From Nicotiana tabacum (lineage: Eukaryota; Streptophyta; Magnoliopsida; Solanales; Solanaceae), in the NCBI RefSeq assembly GCF_000715075.1, contig NC_134097.1, positions 67,861,190 through 67,925,189 of the forward strand: DNA of 64,000 nt, in the 5' to 3' direction. The notes under the pieces were generated by a model that did no database searches, had not been told where the DNA came from, and saw only the letters and a list, made by a program, of their open reading frames with translations. The translations under genes were made by a program, and so were the position numbers. Positions 47,701 through 59,944 of this stretch are shown in pieces; position 1 is the first letter of the stretch, and each line of letters opens with the position of its first letter.

Positions 47701-48600
47701 ATTCTCTGTAGCTGACGACCATCTGGGCCAACTCTGAACCACCTCTATCTTCTTCCGATCTACCTTAGTCTCCTCACTTGACACCACATGCCCCCAATAA
47801 CACCACTTAACTAAGCCAAAACTCACACTTGGAGAACTTGGAATAAAGTTTCTCCTCCCTCAGCCACTGCAACACAATTCTCAAATACTGGGCATGCTCC
47901 TCCTGGCTACGTGAGTACACCAAGTTATCATCAATGAATACTATGACAAACAAGTCGAGATAAGGCTGAAATAAATTGTTCATCAGATGCATGAATAATG
48001 TTGGGGAATTGTTCAGCCTAAAAGATATCACAAGGAACTCATAATGATCATAATGGGTCCTAAATGTTGTCTTTAGAATATTCGAGTCCCCAACTAGTGA
48101 TACCCAAACCTCAAATCAATCTTAGAGACTAACTCTCGCTCCCTGAAGCTGGTCAAATAGATCATCAATACGCGGCAAAGGATACATGTTCTTGATTGTA
48201 ACTTTGTTCAACTACCTATAATCGATGCACATATGCATGGTGCCATTATTCTTTTTCACAAATAGAACCTTTGCACCCCAAGGCCACACATTTGTCCTAA
48301 TAAACCCCTTATCAAGAAGTTCCTGAAGATGCTCTTTCAATTCTTTAAACTCAGTTGTTGTCATACGATATAGAGGAAAAAAAATGGGCTGAGTGACCGG
48401 CACCAAGTCAAACCAAAGTTAATATCCCTATCGAGCGGCATGCCCGGCAGGTCTGCAGGAAACACATTCGGAAAATCTCGCACCATCGAAACAGAATCAA
48501 TAGAAGGAGTATCAGTACCTACATCCCTCACAAAGGCCAAATAAGACAAACACCCGTTCCCAACCATCCGTTGGGTCTTCAAATATGAAATCACTCTGTT
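47701..48600 (-). pseudogene. Reverse transcriptase of B
   Basis: [21 protein letters not shown] introduces the domain. [27 protein letters not shown] and, near 47930, [19 protein letters not shown] with the catalytic Asp pair follow. Frameshifts lie near 48410 and 48100. Unlike G, the catalytic segment is preserved. Confidence 0.84.
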
Positions 48601-48990
48601 GGGAATATAATTTAGAGAACCTCTCTACTCGATCCTTGGGAACCCTGGCATCGCCAATGTCACGGCCTTAGTATGACAATCCAGAATAGCATGACATGGA
48701 GACAAACAAACCATACCCAAGATCACGTTGAAATCCACCATACTAAGCACTAAGTGGTCAACTCTAGTCTCGAATCCCCCAATAGTCACCACACATGACC
48801 GATATACACGGTCCATAACAATAGTATTACCCACTGGCGTAGATATATGAACAGATGAAACTAAGGACTCACGGGGCATATCCAGATAATGAGCAAAATA
48901 TGATGATACATACGAATAAGTGGAACCAGGGTCAAATAATATAGAAGCATCCCTGTGGCATACTGAGACAATACATGTGATCACTGTATC
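48601..48990 (-). pseudogene. Protease of B
   Basis: A 120-codon open stretch has ASILFDPGSTYSYVSSYF, with the active-site Asp in FDPGST, and DFNVILGMVCLSPCHAILD toward the end. It is the cleanest chromovirus protease in the window, though VCLS replaces the usual DWLS. Confidence 0.84.
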
Positions 48991-50474
48991 TGAAGTAATG
49001 ACATTTGGCCAGGTAGGAATAGCATAGAATAGAGCCTGACTGCTAACTGATCGGCCTCCCCCTCTAGGGCGACCCCTAGCTTTCTAAGCCCCACCTCATG
49101 CTGACTAAGTGGGTGGGGAAGTAACTGGTGTTGATGTCGTGGCCTGACTCCTCTACTGAGCTGAACCTCCCGTAAGGCGGGGACAAACTTCGTCACATGA
49201 CCCAACTCTAAAACATCCCCTCTTAGAAAATGTTGGCAAATACTGAGGCGAACCCCGAGAACCAGAATAACTACTACAAGAACCTGGTGCAGATTAACCC
49301 TAAACTAAAGGTGCACGAGATGAACTCTAAGCCGGGAGGGCGCTGAGAGATGACTGACCCGGTCTAGCACTATATGAACCGTGGATGGATGATGCACTAC
49401 GATGAACTGGACGAGCCATTTGGGCAGGCCTATAAGGACGACCATTGATGTGGTAAGACTATCCCTCGGAAGGAACACCACTAAAACCACCCGAACCACG
49501 AGGCCTCTTGGCCTCCCTCTCCTTTCGCTCCTAACTACGAACCATCTCCAGTCGTGGAGCAATATCAACCACCTCGTCAAATATAGCACCTAATGCACTC
49601 TCCCGAGCCATAATAAAATGGTACTGATAATAGAGGCCATCAATGAACCTCATAATCTCTCCCTCTTAGTGGGAACCACCCAAATTGCATGACGAGCCAA
49701 CTCAAAAAAACTAATCTCACACTGGGTCACGGACATGGTATCCTAATGTAGCTGCTCAAACTACCTGCACAGCTCCTCCTTGAGGGTCTTTGGAACGAAC
49801 TTCTCAAAGAAGAGAACGGAGAACTCGTGTCATGCAGGTGGTGATACACCGATCGACCTGCGCCTCTCATAGGCCTCCCACCATCTGCAGGTAGCCCCAG
49901 TGAACTAAAGAGTAGTGAATGAGACCCCACAGGTCTCCAAAATACCAACCGTGCGAAGAATCCGCTGGCATCTATCCAAAAAGTCCTAGGCATCCTCAAA
50001 CTCAGCCCTACTAAAAGATGGAGGCTTGAGCCACCCAAACGTCTCTAGTCTCCTCTACTCATCATTAGTCATAATGGGACCCACATGAGCCCGAGCAACT
50101 ACAACTGGCTAGGCTGGTAGTAACCCTGGTGTCTGATGCCCCTGTATTAATTTCTCTAGAGTACGGGCGGCGGGAGTTGAGCACCTCCCCAGCTTAAGAA
50201 GTGGTTGGCGTGATCTGAACAGAAACTGCCTGAGCAAAGCTAGTGCACACCATCAAAATCTGAGCCAAAGCCTCAGGAAGTCCTGAAATAACAAGGGAAT
50301 AGCAGGTGCGTGAGCTGTCCCCACTGGCTCAACCATATCTGGTACCTGCTCTTGAGCTGGAGCAATTGGTGGGTCTGCAGGCGATGCTCTAGTTGTTGTA
50401 CGAGCTGTACCTATGACCCTATCGCGACCTCTCGTGGCCCTAGCCGATGGTACTTGTGGTTGTCCGTCCTATCA
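48991..50474 (-). pseudogene. gag of B (N-terminus truncated)
   Basis: Capsid segments EFEDAQDFLD near 49960, FVPKTLKEELCRQFEQLH near 49780, and EAKRPRGSGGFSG near 49480, typical of chromovirus Gag. A degenerate zinc knuckle lies near 49210. Several stops and at least two frameshifts are present. The first codons are cut off at 50474. Confidence 0.8.
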
Positions 50475-51437
50475 TGTCATGACTCAAGTTCTCATTTCGT
50501 GAACTGTCGTGACAGTACCTAGTCTCTACGACTAGGTAAGCCTAACAATTGCGGAAAAAGGAAACGAAAACATAAAAGCTAACAACTAACAAGTAAATTT
50601 TTAATAAGAATTTAAGATAACGCTCGACATATACAATAACCACTCTCGAAGTGTACATAAACTCTCCCAAAACCCAAAATATCATAAGTCACAAGCTACA
50701 GAAAGAAACAGTACTCCTATACTCCAGAGTCTAATAAAAGAAGGAAATACAAGAAGTGTTTGACATGGGGAGGAGTAGATAGGGACTCCGAGGTCTGCGG
50801 ACATGGTAGATATACCTTGAAGTCTCTATAACTGGCTCACCTCGCTGGTAATGCAGCTAATAAGCGGTACCTAGATCTGTACACGAAAAATATATGCAGG
50901 GAAGTGCATGAGTACACCACAATGGTACCCAGTAGTGCCAAGCCTAACTTCGGTCGGGTAGTGACGACATCAGATCAGGGCTCTACTGGTATAAATATAA
51001 TGAAATAAAACAATGAAATATCGGAGTAAAATAAATACGGAAATCTAAAAGGAATAGAATCACAGAAAGACAACAGCTCAAAACACAACGATAACAGTAG
51101 GGGGATCTCCCGAGATACTGTCTCATAGTCCCAATCGTAAATGTGCAGAGGGATCTCCCGGAATACCGTTCCATAGTCTCAAAGTAAATATGCAATACAG
51201 GGGGATCTCCCGAAATACCGTTTCATAGTTCCAAGGTAAATATACAACTCAACCAACATAAAATAGCAGTTACAGCAAGAAAACCTAGAGTTTAGACTAA
51301 GTTTAGGCCAGGGAAAGCATGTAATATCACTAAACATGCTGCACAGAGTTCAGATAAGTAGTTAAAACACATAGGCATGCTATTCTAAACTAAACATGAT
51401 AGTTACATATGCTAGTGTAGGGCATAGTATCTAGCCT
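50475..51437 (-). repeat. LTR of D, partial
   Basis: Its terminal part (GTACCTAGTCTCTACGACTAGG near 50516) resembles the ends of other chromovirus LTRs but is a different family from B and H. It contains the tandem array 51100-51250. Confidence 0.72.
51100..51250 (-). repeat. Tandem cassette, 3 copies of about 50 bp, LTR of D
   Basis: Units begin GGGATCTCCCG at 51102, 51150 and 51202, followed by AATACCGT(T)CATAGT variants and GTAAATATGCA. Confidence 0.85.
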
Positions 51438-51498
51438 GTAATGACATAATCAGAAGCAACAACCTCTGTACGAGCAGGAAAGGCATAGTATCTAGCCT
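51421..51498. repeat. 17-bp direct repeat at the LTR-gag joint of D
   Basis: GGCATAGTATCTAGCCT occurs at 51421-51437 and again at 51482-51498, flanking 44 bases. This resembles filler DNA left by end joining after a large deletion. Confidence 0.85.
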
Positions 51499-52919
51499 AG
51501 CCTCCCCCTCCAGGGCGACCTCTACCTCCCCGACCTCCACATCTAGCTCGCTAAGTAGGTGGGGTGGCAGCTAGTGCCGTAATCATAGCCTGAGAACCCG
51601 GTGGAGCACGATATGGCTGAGAAGTCCATGGAGGTGTACCCTCTTATGTCTCGGGAAATCCCTCACCATTTGGCGAGTGTCACCACACTCAAAACAAGAT
51701 CTGGGAGGATGTGGCAGTTATGGCTGGCTCAGGCCAGGTATGCTAGACTGACTACCGAAAGCACCCCGTGTAGGAGGCGCACTAAATACTAGAGGTGCAT
51801 AATAAGACTCATGAGGTCTAGGAGGAACTGGAATACCACTGGCGGCTGGAAAAGCTAAATGAATGGGGCGACTCACAGAGTCCCTACCATGACGAACTGC
51901 AGCTGGGGCACAAGCACCAGAATTATGGCCAGATTCTTGAGACCTCTTGGCCTCTCCCTCCTCCCTATCACGAGCAAGCATGCCCTCAACTCTCCTAGCA
52001 ATACTCACCACATAGTGATACGAGATATCTATCTCCAACTCCCAAGCCATGCTCGTCCTGATACTGGGAATGAGTCCCTCAATAAATCGATGAATCCTCT
52101 TTCGAACTGTAGAAACCAAGGCCAGTGCATGTCTGGCCAAGTCATTGAAACGGACTACATACTTTGAAACAGTCATAGTACCCTAGCGCAACTACTCAAA
52201 CTCCGCGCTCCATGCGTCCCTGAGGCTCTGAGGGACATTCTCTCTCAAAAACATGTCCAAGAACTGAGTCTATATAAGGGAAGCTGCCTCATTTGGATTG
52301 TCCAACTCATAAGTACGCCACCACTGATAGGCTGCTCCTCGAAGCTGCAAAGCAATGAAAAATACCCCAATTGACTCTGCTATGCCCATAGTACGCAGGA
52401 TATGGTGGCACTCCTCTAGAAATCCTTGAGCATCCTTTGATGTTAACCACTGAATGTAGTAGGGTCGTACATTTTATACCTCTCGAGCCTACGCTGCTCC
52501 TCCTCTGAAACTGAAGCCCTACCCTTGGGCTGAACTACGGCTACATGTGGTACCGGTATAACCTCTAGAATCTGATCAACCTAAACCTACTGCTTTGGGG
52601 TGCAGGCGGCGAGAGTCTGTGCTCCTCCCCCAGCCTGAGATGTGGTTGGAGTAAAGTGAATCAATCCTGCCTGAGTTAGAGTACCAAATATGCTCAAGAA
52701 CTGTGCAAAGGTCTCCTAAAGAGCTGGTGTAGTAGTGGTAGGTACCTCAGCTGTCTGTGCTCCGACTGGAGCTACTGGTGGCTCCTATGTAGTAGCTCGC
52801 TGGGGTGCTCTGGCTGTACCATGTGGGCATCTTCGGCCTCTACCCCGACCCCACCGTTGGGCGACTCTAATAGGGAGCGTGGGTGCCTGGTCATTTCCGA
52901 CTGCACGTGTCCTCACCAT
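51499..52919 (-). pseudogene. gag of D
   Basis: The start codon at 52919 (MVRTRAVGNDQAP) follows the conserved leader. The capsid includes DAQGFLEECHHILRTMG near 52410 and ENVPQSLRDAWSAEFEQLRQGTM near 52190, then VRFNDLARHALALVSTVRKR. A 152-codon open part ends at 51718. The zinc knuckle just after (CFECGDTRQMVRDFP, frameshifted) has lost its His and last Cys. Stops in the N-terminal half show it is dead. Confidence 0.83.
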
Positions 52920-53115
52920 TTGTGAGAGAATAGAAGACAGAAGCTTAGAATTTCGAAGTCAATAATCTCGCACGACATGTAATCAAATGAAGTGGAATTT
53001 TTCTAACAGCTCCATAGCCTCCGAAGATAAGTAAAGACGTCTCTGTACCGATCCGCGAGACTCTAATAAATCGGCTTGTGACCACGACTCCTATGAACCT
53101 AGAGCCTTAATACCA
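52920..53115 (-). promoter_or_regulatory. Leader and primer-binding site of D
   Basis: The primer site on the minus strand (53115-53104) reads TGGTATTAAGGC, two or three changes from the tRNA-iMet type. The leader has TTAGAGTCTCGCGGATCGG and TACTTATCTTCGGAGGCT, in common with E, and ends CTCTCACAA just before the gag start. Confidence 0.78.
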
Positions 53116-53117
53116 AC

Positions 53118-55090
53118 TATCACACCTCCTTTTTCTACCCCGAAAAGGGTATAAGAAAATTTTTTCCAATTTAAGTGACAATCGAAACGAGATTATTTAT
53201 ATTAAAATTAGAGTCGCGTCGGAGCGAAAAAAAGGAACTGTTTCACGTCTCAATCTTGGTACTAGTCCATAACGATGAAAGTCGAAGCGTGAGCCTATTA
53301 CCATTTGGGATAATTTATAGTATCGCAAGCCAGCGGTTTAAATCCCGAATCGAGAAAAAATGACTCTTATTTGTGGTCTGCGAACACAGAAATCCAAGGA
53401 ATTCTGTTAACCCGGGGAAGGTGTTAGGCATTCACATGTTCCGTGTCTTTAGCACAGTCTCTTTGATCATACTTGGCTCAATTAAATTGTCTAATTACTC
53501 ATAGAACCTATGTGCATTTGTCTTTTTTAATTTAAAAATTATCTTGAAATAGATTACGCGAACGTATTCACAATTAATAACGCTTTATTAATATTAAGAA
53601 AATTTAGTCAAAGTTGCGCGAACGCATACTCCGATTTTATTTTTAAAATCGTAATCATGTCACGCGAATATGTACACAACCACGATGGTATATTGAATGG
53701 GCCTAAAGCAAACTTGGATATTCAATTTTTGAAATCGTAATCGTGAATTATAGATATAGAGTTGTAACTAGCTCTTTAAATATTAGCAAACTAGTATGAA
53801 TTATTTACGGCTTAACGAACTGATGGCTCAAAACAAAATGAATCAAACTGCTCTAGATATTGCCAGTACCAAAACTTGCCACAAAATGACAAAAATCAAA
53901 GTAATAGGATGAAGGCAACACAAATCTTACCAATCAAATGGCGTAATAAATATCACGCAAAACACAGAACCAACAAAACAATATTCAACCATTGAACAAA
54001 GTTAACACTCACTGGCCCCTAAATTGGTTTCACAAAATTCAACAGAAACAAATAGCATCACCCCATTAAAATGGCAGAGAATTCAGTTAGTGTTCAGACT
54101 TAACATTTTATCTCTTTTGACAAAAGCAAGTACAAAACAAAGAACTTGACACCAAAGAAAAACCTTTTTAAAGCTTACACTAAAAAGTAATATTTCAATT
54201 TCTCAAGGCACAACCGGAAAAAATGCAACCTGAAAAAAACCAAGCAACAAGACCCAGCACCAATATCAATTCAAACTTACAATGAGAATTTGAATACTAC
54301 TCCCACTGTTAAAAAGGAGTGATGGGATCGACCTACAAATATCAAACCATCTAGTTTTCCACCTCAATAACGATATCAGTTCATTTATTTTATTTAAAAA
54401 ACCTAAACAAGTAATTTCAACTAGTACAGGGTTAAAAAGAGAGAAAATATATAGTTAAAAGAAATTATTGTTGTTGTTTTGACTTTTCGTTAATAATAAT
54501 GGTGAGATAAAACAAGTTTGATAAATGAAGACAGGATTGAGTGCAAGTACAGAGTCAGTGGTGATATCAAAGAGGCTAGATCGGCGGCAGCGACGATTGA
54601 GGTGATGAAGAAACTCAGCTTCATTACATGGAAGGTCTAATGTGTCTGTTCGTTTTTTGTTCAGGGAAGATGAAGGAGCCTGGTTTTTTTCATGGAAACG
54701 GCTGAAGGTGATGAAGCTCGGCTGCTTCTGTCTAGGTCCAAGCGTTAGAGTTCTCTGAAGAATAAGGAGTTTAGGTGAGGTCAGGTGTTTGGGTGTAACG
54801 ACTGGTTAGGGATTTTTGTGAGAGATGGGGTGGGGTGAAAAGATGAAATACAAGGGGGTGGGGTCTGTTGTGCTGAAAGGCGCTGCTGAGGGGGTCTAAG
54901 GTCTAGGTTAGTTTTTGTAGCATTTTTTTAGGGTTTTAGGGGTATTGGGCTTGTGTTGTTATGGGCTAGATCCGAAAATTAGGCCTAAAGATGGATCGTT
55001 TGGGCTCTACCTTATTTATCAATTAATTATATTTAAGTAAAATAACTATTAAGATAAGACTAATCGTTAAAACAAACTTATTTTTTTGGT
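53118..55090. repeat. Dispersed repeat of about 2 kb, perhaps the 5' LTR of D
   Basis: Starts TATCACACCTCCTTTTTCTA directly beyond the D primer site, leaving the same two-base spacer as a normal LTR. On the minus strand it thus ends in TGATA and could be the LTR of D, although it looks different from the LTR at 50475. It contains CCCGAATCGAG, TTCTGTTAACCCGG and two copies of GCGCGAACG(T/C)AT-like sequence. No coding is recognised. The right border is uncertain. Confidence 0.5.
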
Positions 55091-55107
55091 CGAGACCCTG
55101 CATTATC

Positions 55108-55532
55108 TGCATCATCCTTTTAGCTGACTTGGTGAGTCCCACTTCGTTTCGGGGTCCTATTTCATCTGTTTATCATGTACTTTGTATTTGAGGTATAGCC
55201 AGAGTCTTGTTGCCGACATTTCCATTTATTTTTCAGTTGTATTTCGAGGCTCTGTAGACAGGTTGTGGGTAGTGTTGGGTATTGGAATTAAAGTAGAAAT
55301 ATTGATGTTTGGCAATGAAGTATAAAACTTGTAATATCTTCAAAATTGTGAACGAAGTTGTTAATGGAATTGAAATGGACTTGTTAATGACATGTTTATA
55401 GAATTTGATTAAAGGTGTACATTTCCTCTTTATTCAAAGACAAATTTGGGTAGTATGAAACCTAACAGGCTTGCTCAGTCGGGTTTACTCGGTTGAGCGC
55501 CGGTCGCGCTCCTCGGATTTTGGGGCGTGACA
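55108..55532 (+). repeat. 5' LTR of C, only the 3' 425 bp
   Basis: Matches 62450-62876 closely from AGCTGACTTGGTGAG to GGGGCGTGACA. Upstream of 55108 the match stops. Confidence 0.85.
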
Positions 55533-55536
55533 AACT

Positions 55537-55548
55537 TGGTATCAGAGC
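55537..55548 (+). promoter_or_regulatory. Primer-binding site of C (tRNA-iMet)
   Basis: TGGTATCAGAGC, the exact standard sequence, four bases after the LTR end. Confidence 0.9.
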
Positions 55549-56294
55549 CTAAGGTTTTAGAGTGTCCTAGGATGTCTCAGAGCCGTGTCTAGTAGAGTCC
55601 TTCTTATCAGTGTGTTGTCGACCACATCTATAAGTTGGAGGCTACACGGACATTTAGGAATGTGACCCTTCTTCAACACTCCAGATCGTGCGATAAAGCT
55701 TGACTATAAGATTGTTTTCTAACTCGTGCATTGAGATTCAAGATAAGTTTAAACGCTCTTTCGTCTATTTCAAGTAATGTTGTCATATGACATGACCAAT
55801 GGGAAAAGGCATCAATATTAAGGAGGTGGCACATGTGTCTTGTTGAACGAATGGTATGAGCATATAGGGTGGATAAGTATATAATACCGTGAGCATACTT
55901 TACTTGAGAGAGGCGATAGAAGTGATTACTCGCCTCCAAATAGATATCGATTTGATAAATGATACGTAAGCTTGAACAACATATTTGGGTAGTATGGGAA
56001 ACATGTAGATGATCCTAAGGTGTAAAAGAAAATTTGATTATATAAGCGTATGATATATGGAAGGCATGGACAGGAGATTATGATGATAGTGTAAGTCTTT
56101 CCTAGGAGCCGATAAGTTATAAAAGGAGAGTCAATTGAGCTCTCAATGAGGGAATCCTTGCACAAATCCAAAATTGTACGAAGTTGTATTACACTCGTAA
56201 AGAATTTTGACATGAGGAATTAGAACCCCAATACCACGTGGCCGGATAAAAGCAGAGAACTTCTGAGGTAATACCATAACGACTTAATAGTCAA

Positions 56295-56343
<49 letters not shown>

Positions 56344-58119
56344 CATACATGGGCTAGAGAGATGAGGCGTATGTTCCTGAAATTGCTAAATTCAAGACTT
56401 GTGTCAAAATTTGAGAGATTCACCCTAAGTGGGGGAGGAAAGGCCATAGTGAGGCCACTGGAACACCTTGAAACAAGAGTAAGACCGTGTAGCTATGATG
56501 TTTGAATATTTTGTTGAGGACAGGTGTAGCCTAGAAAAACAGATAATGGGTAACGTGATTCTCTGAAAAGATATGCTAGTGGTAGATCATTAGTACCCCC
56601 AAAAAGGTGGACGATTAAGGAAGGTAAATTCTTCATACATGGCAATGTGAATGATAGGGTCAACGATCCTAGAAACTAAGAGTATGTTTGTAAAGGGATT
56701 TTATACTTGTTAGAGGGTCAGGAACAATGGAACATACGGAAGTATTATAGGTCAAATGTGGAAGGTTGCGAGTTTTTAGAATGGGTTAATCATAGATTTG
56801 CGATTTAACCAAAGTTCCAAGACGTTAAGAAAGGTGGAACGAGTGGGAAAAATAAATGTGATGCCATAATAACCCAAGAGGGTATTTGGGCTTGATGGAG
56901 AGCCCCAAAAAAAAATCTTACAAGCAAATAAGTGTTAAGTCATATGCGGATGAACACACTTTCCCACGGATATCCTCACAAAAGTTAAGAGGTGAGCATG
57001 ATGAAATAACTAAGGGAAAAGACCACGTAACATATTGAAGAGTGCATGGATATCCACTAGCTAGGAAGAATGAGGTGAGAAGTAATGGGGAGAAAACCTA
57101 TAAATTGAGATGGTCATGGTTATCATAAAATATCTTGTATCAGAATGGTCTTAGAGCATAAGTATTAATAAAAGTTATAAAGGACTAACCGTACACACAA
57201 TGGAAAGTGAGACTACTGGAGGTGAAGTTGTGGTATGATAAACTCACTAAACCAGGCACAATGATATTACAAGTTTACAGGAGGTAGACAAGGGTGTGGC
57301 ACAATAAGGCTATCAATTATGCGCTATGAGCAAAATAGAATGGGAATGAATGTTCCAGTTAGAAGGAAAAGATGGTACCAACATATTGTCCAGGCCAAAG
57401 GGCGATAAAAAAAGGGTGAAAGACAACACAATCTACCCAAAGGAAAATGAAAGGTTCAAAATAGATTGAAAGAGGATGAACACTTGTTATACACCAGACA
57501 TGTTTAACATGGTAACTCTTAAACCGCAATATCAGGGAACTCTATTGGTAGCTACAATACAGGGAATGAGGTGAGCTACTCATCGAGGATAGAATCAGGT
57601 GGACTAAGTCTTACACTTAAGAGTAAAATCAAAAGTTGTTGTTGAAGAATTGAGGAGGATCTCAAGTTTCAGATAATGCCCTTCTCGGGCCAGTGACTAT
57701 TCCTAAATTGTATACATATAAAGGGTGTTGGTTGATATGTATTTTTGGTGGTGTTTTACCGTAAAGAGGGATCGTGAGAATATTCACAGGGGAAGTAATG
57801 TGGTTTCTTAAATTCTATAAGGCACTTATGGGGAGAAAAGGTTGGTTAAGAAAAGTCGGAGCACAATATTACCTTACATTTGATGCAATATCGTGCAGGT
57901 TGATGTTATCAGGGTATGTGCACAAATTAGTAGGTGTTATTCATTTGAGATAGAAGGTCTTATAAAAAAAACTCATTCAGTAATGTCTTTTATTGAGAAT
58001 TTGGAAGAGTTAGTTGCAAGTATTCACAGGAGATTGTAACCATATCAGGGAAATTATTGTAGAACTCAATTCGTAGGAGGTCCTATGTAAGAGAAATATG
58101 ATAAAGATGTTCCACTAAT
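55549..58119 (+). other. Noncoding 5' internal region of C (2.6 kb)
   Basis: No Gag, protease or RT motif on either strand. An (AT)n microsatellite lies at 56302-56339. Like the inside of E, it has short scattered open frames only. Either it was never coding, or it decayed far beyond the 3' half, which is unlikely within one element. Confidence 0.7.
56302..56339. repeat. (AT)n microsatellite
   Basis: 38 bases of AT followed by ACATACATACAT. Confidence 0.95.
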
Positions 58120-58480
58120 GATGCAACATGTTAAGGTGATAGTTTATGCCTCTAGGCAACTCAAGAATCATTAAAAGAACTATCTAACCCATGACATAGA
58201 GCTTGCAGCAGTGGTGTTTATACTAAAGATTTGTTGATATTATTTGTATGGGGTCCATGTTGATGTATTTACGGACTACAAGAGCCTTCAATATATTTTC
58301 AAACAAAGGAGTTGAATCTAAGACAGAGCAGATGGCTCGAGTTACTCATGGACTATGATATCGATATTCTCTATCACCCGGGAAAGGCTAATGTTGTAGC
58401 GGATGCTCTTAGTCGAAAATCTATGGGGAGCTTGGCTCATTTGGAGGCATATCAGAGGCCGTTGGCCAGGGAGGTTCACC
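58120..58480 (+). pseudogene. RNase H C-terminal half of C
   Basis: KVIVYASRQLKNH starts abruptly in the middle of RNase H. HDIELAAVVFILK (catalytic Glu), VFTDYKSLQYIF (catalytic Asp) and LLMDYDIDILYHPGKANVVA follow. The first part, with the leading catalytic Asp, is missing. Stops occur near 58174, 58235 and 58317. Confidence 0.83.
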
Positions 58481-59944
58481 AGTTGGCTAGCTTGGGAGTT
58501 CGCCTTGCAGACTCTAATGAAGGAGGAGTAATTGTGCAGAATAGGGCTGAATCATCGCTTGTGGCAGAAGTGAAAGAGAAGCAATTCAATGATCCACTGT
58601 TAGCACAGCTGAAAGCGGAGATTCATAAACACAAGACCATAGCTTTTTCCTTTGGCATGGATGATGGTACCCTACGGTACCAAGGCCGCCTATGTGTTCC
58701 GGATGTTCACGGTCTTTGGAAAAGGATCATGGTAGAAGCTCATACTTCCAGTATTCTGTGCACCCAGATTCTACAAAAATGTATCATGATCTCAGGGAAA
58801 TTTATTGGTGCAACAACATGAAAAAGGATGTGGCAGACTTTGTGGCAAAATCTTCGAACTGTCAGCAAGTGAAGACCGAACATCAGAGGCCCGGTGGATT
58901 GGCCCAAAGCATAGAGATTCCAATATGGAAATGAGAGATGATCAACATGGATTTTGTGGTAGGGTTGCCACGCACTCTACGCAAGTTTGACTCAATTTGG
59001 GTGATTGTGGACCAACTCATGAAATCAGCGCACTTCTTGCCAGTTAAATCTATCGACACAGCAGAACAGTATGCTTAGTTATATATCAAAGAAATAGCTA
59101 GGTTGTAGGGCGCGCTAGTCTCAATCATTTCAGATCGAGGGGCTTAGTTCACGGCCAATTTTTGGAAGAAATTTCAGCAAGGCTTGGGTACGCAGGTAAA
59201 TCTTTGTACAACTTTTCATCCTCAAATCGACGGGCAAGCAGAGCAGACTATTCAAATGCTTGAGGACATGTTACTGCTTGTGTTCTTGATTTCAAAGGTA
59301 GCTGGGATGATCATTTGCCACTTATAGAAATCAACTTCCATGCTAGTATCCAAATGGCACCATTCGAGGCAATTTATGGTAGGAGATGTAGGTCTCCCAT
59401 TGGGTGGTTTGGGGTTGGAGAAGCAGAATTGATAGGGCCAGACCTCGTGCATCAGGACATGGAGAAAGTCAAGATTATTAAGGAGAGATTGAAAACTGCT
59501 CAGAGTCGCCAAAAGTCTTATTCGGACATTCATCGTAGAGATTTGGAGTTCAAAGAAGATGATTGGGTATTTTTGAAGGTTTCCCCCATAAAGAGCATCA
59601 TGCGATTCGGGAAGAAAGGAAAATTAAGTTCGAGGTATGTCGGACCGTACAGAATCGTTCAGAGGATTGGTCAGGTGGCATACAAGCTCGAGCTGCCACC
59701 CGAGATGTCATTGGTACATCCGGTCTTCCATGTGTCTATGTTGAAGAAGGTAGTGGGAGATCCGTCAGCTATTGTGCCAATTGAAGCTATTGAGGTTAAT
59801 GAACAACTATCTTATGAAGAAATTCCAGTTTCCATTCTTGATAGGCAAGTCCAAAAAATGAGAAATAAGGAAATTGCCTCCGTAAAAGTGTTATGGCGGA
59901 ACCAGCAGGTTGAGGAAGACACTTGGGAAGCCGAGAAGAAATGA
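58481..59944 (+). pseudogene. Integrase and chromodomain of C
   Basis: Zinc-binding part near 58750-58870, split by a frameshift; one Cys of HHCC is Ser (KSSNCQQV). The core has MDFVVGLPRTLRKFDSIWVI (first Asp), ISDRGA (second) and DGQAEQTIQMLED (Glu). TAG stops replace Gln at 59076-59078 and 59145-59147. From 59315 a 209-codon open frame runs through MAPFEAIYGRRCRSPIGWF, GKKGKLSSRYVGPY and HPVFHVSMLKK into a complete chromodomain (PVSILDRQVQKMRNKEIASV ... WRNQQVEEDTWE), the best preserved in the window. Confidence 0.85.

Larger units (their letters stand above)
44421..50474 (-). mobile_element. Chromovirus B (minus strand), 5' end missing
   Basis: Element order from right to left: gag, protease, RT, RNase H, integrase, chromodomain, purine tract, 3' LTR. 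All Pol domains are recognisable but none is free of stops. The gag start, leader, primer site and 5' LTR are absent; at 50475 an LTR of a different family (D) begins. The LTR is of the same family as H. C-terminal chromodomain and gene order place it in the Tekay/Del lineage. Confidence 0.82.
50475..53117 (-). mobile_element. Element D (minus): LTR piece, gag, leader, primer site; pol deleted
   Basis: An LTR 3' end (TGTCATGACTCAAG on the plus strand) at 50475 runs to about 51437. It is followed at once by the C-terminal part of gag, so protease, RT and integrase and the start of the 3' LTR are missing. The primer site at 53104-53115 is followed by the repeat at 53118. A 17-bp direct repeat marks the LTR-gag joint. 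Confidence 0.75.

Noticed and set aside
54795..54810. TGTAACGACTGG as a further chromovirus LTR start
   Set aside because: No family sequence follows it and no matching end or target duplication was found; a chance match within the 53118-55090 repeat.
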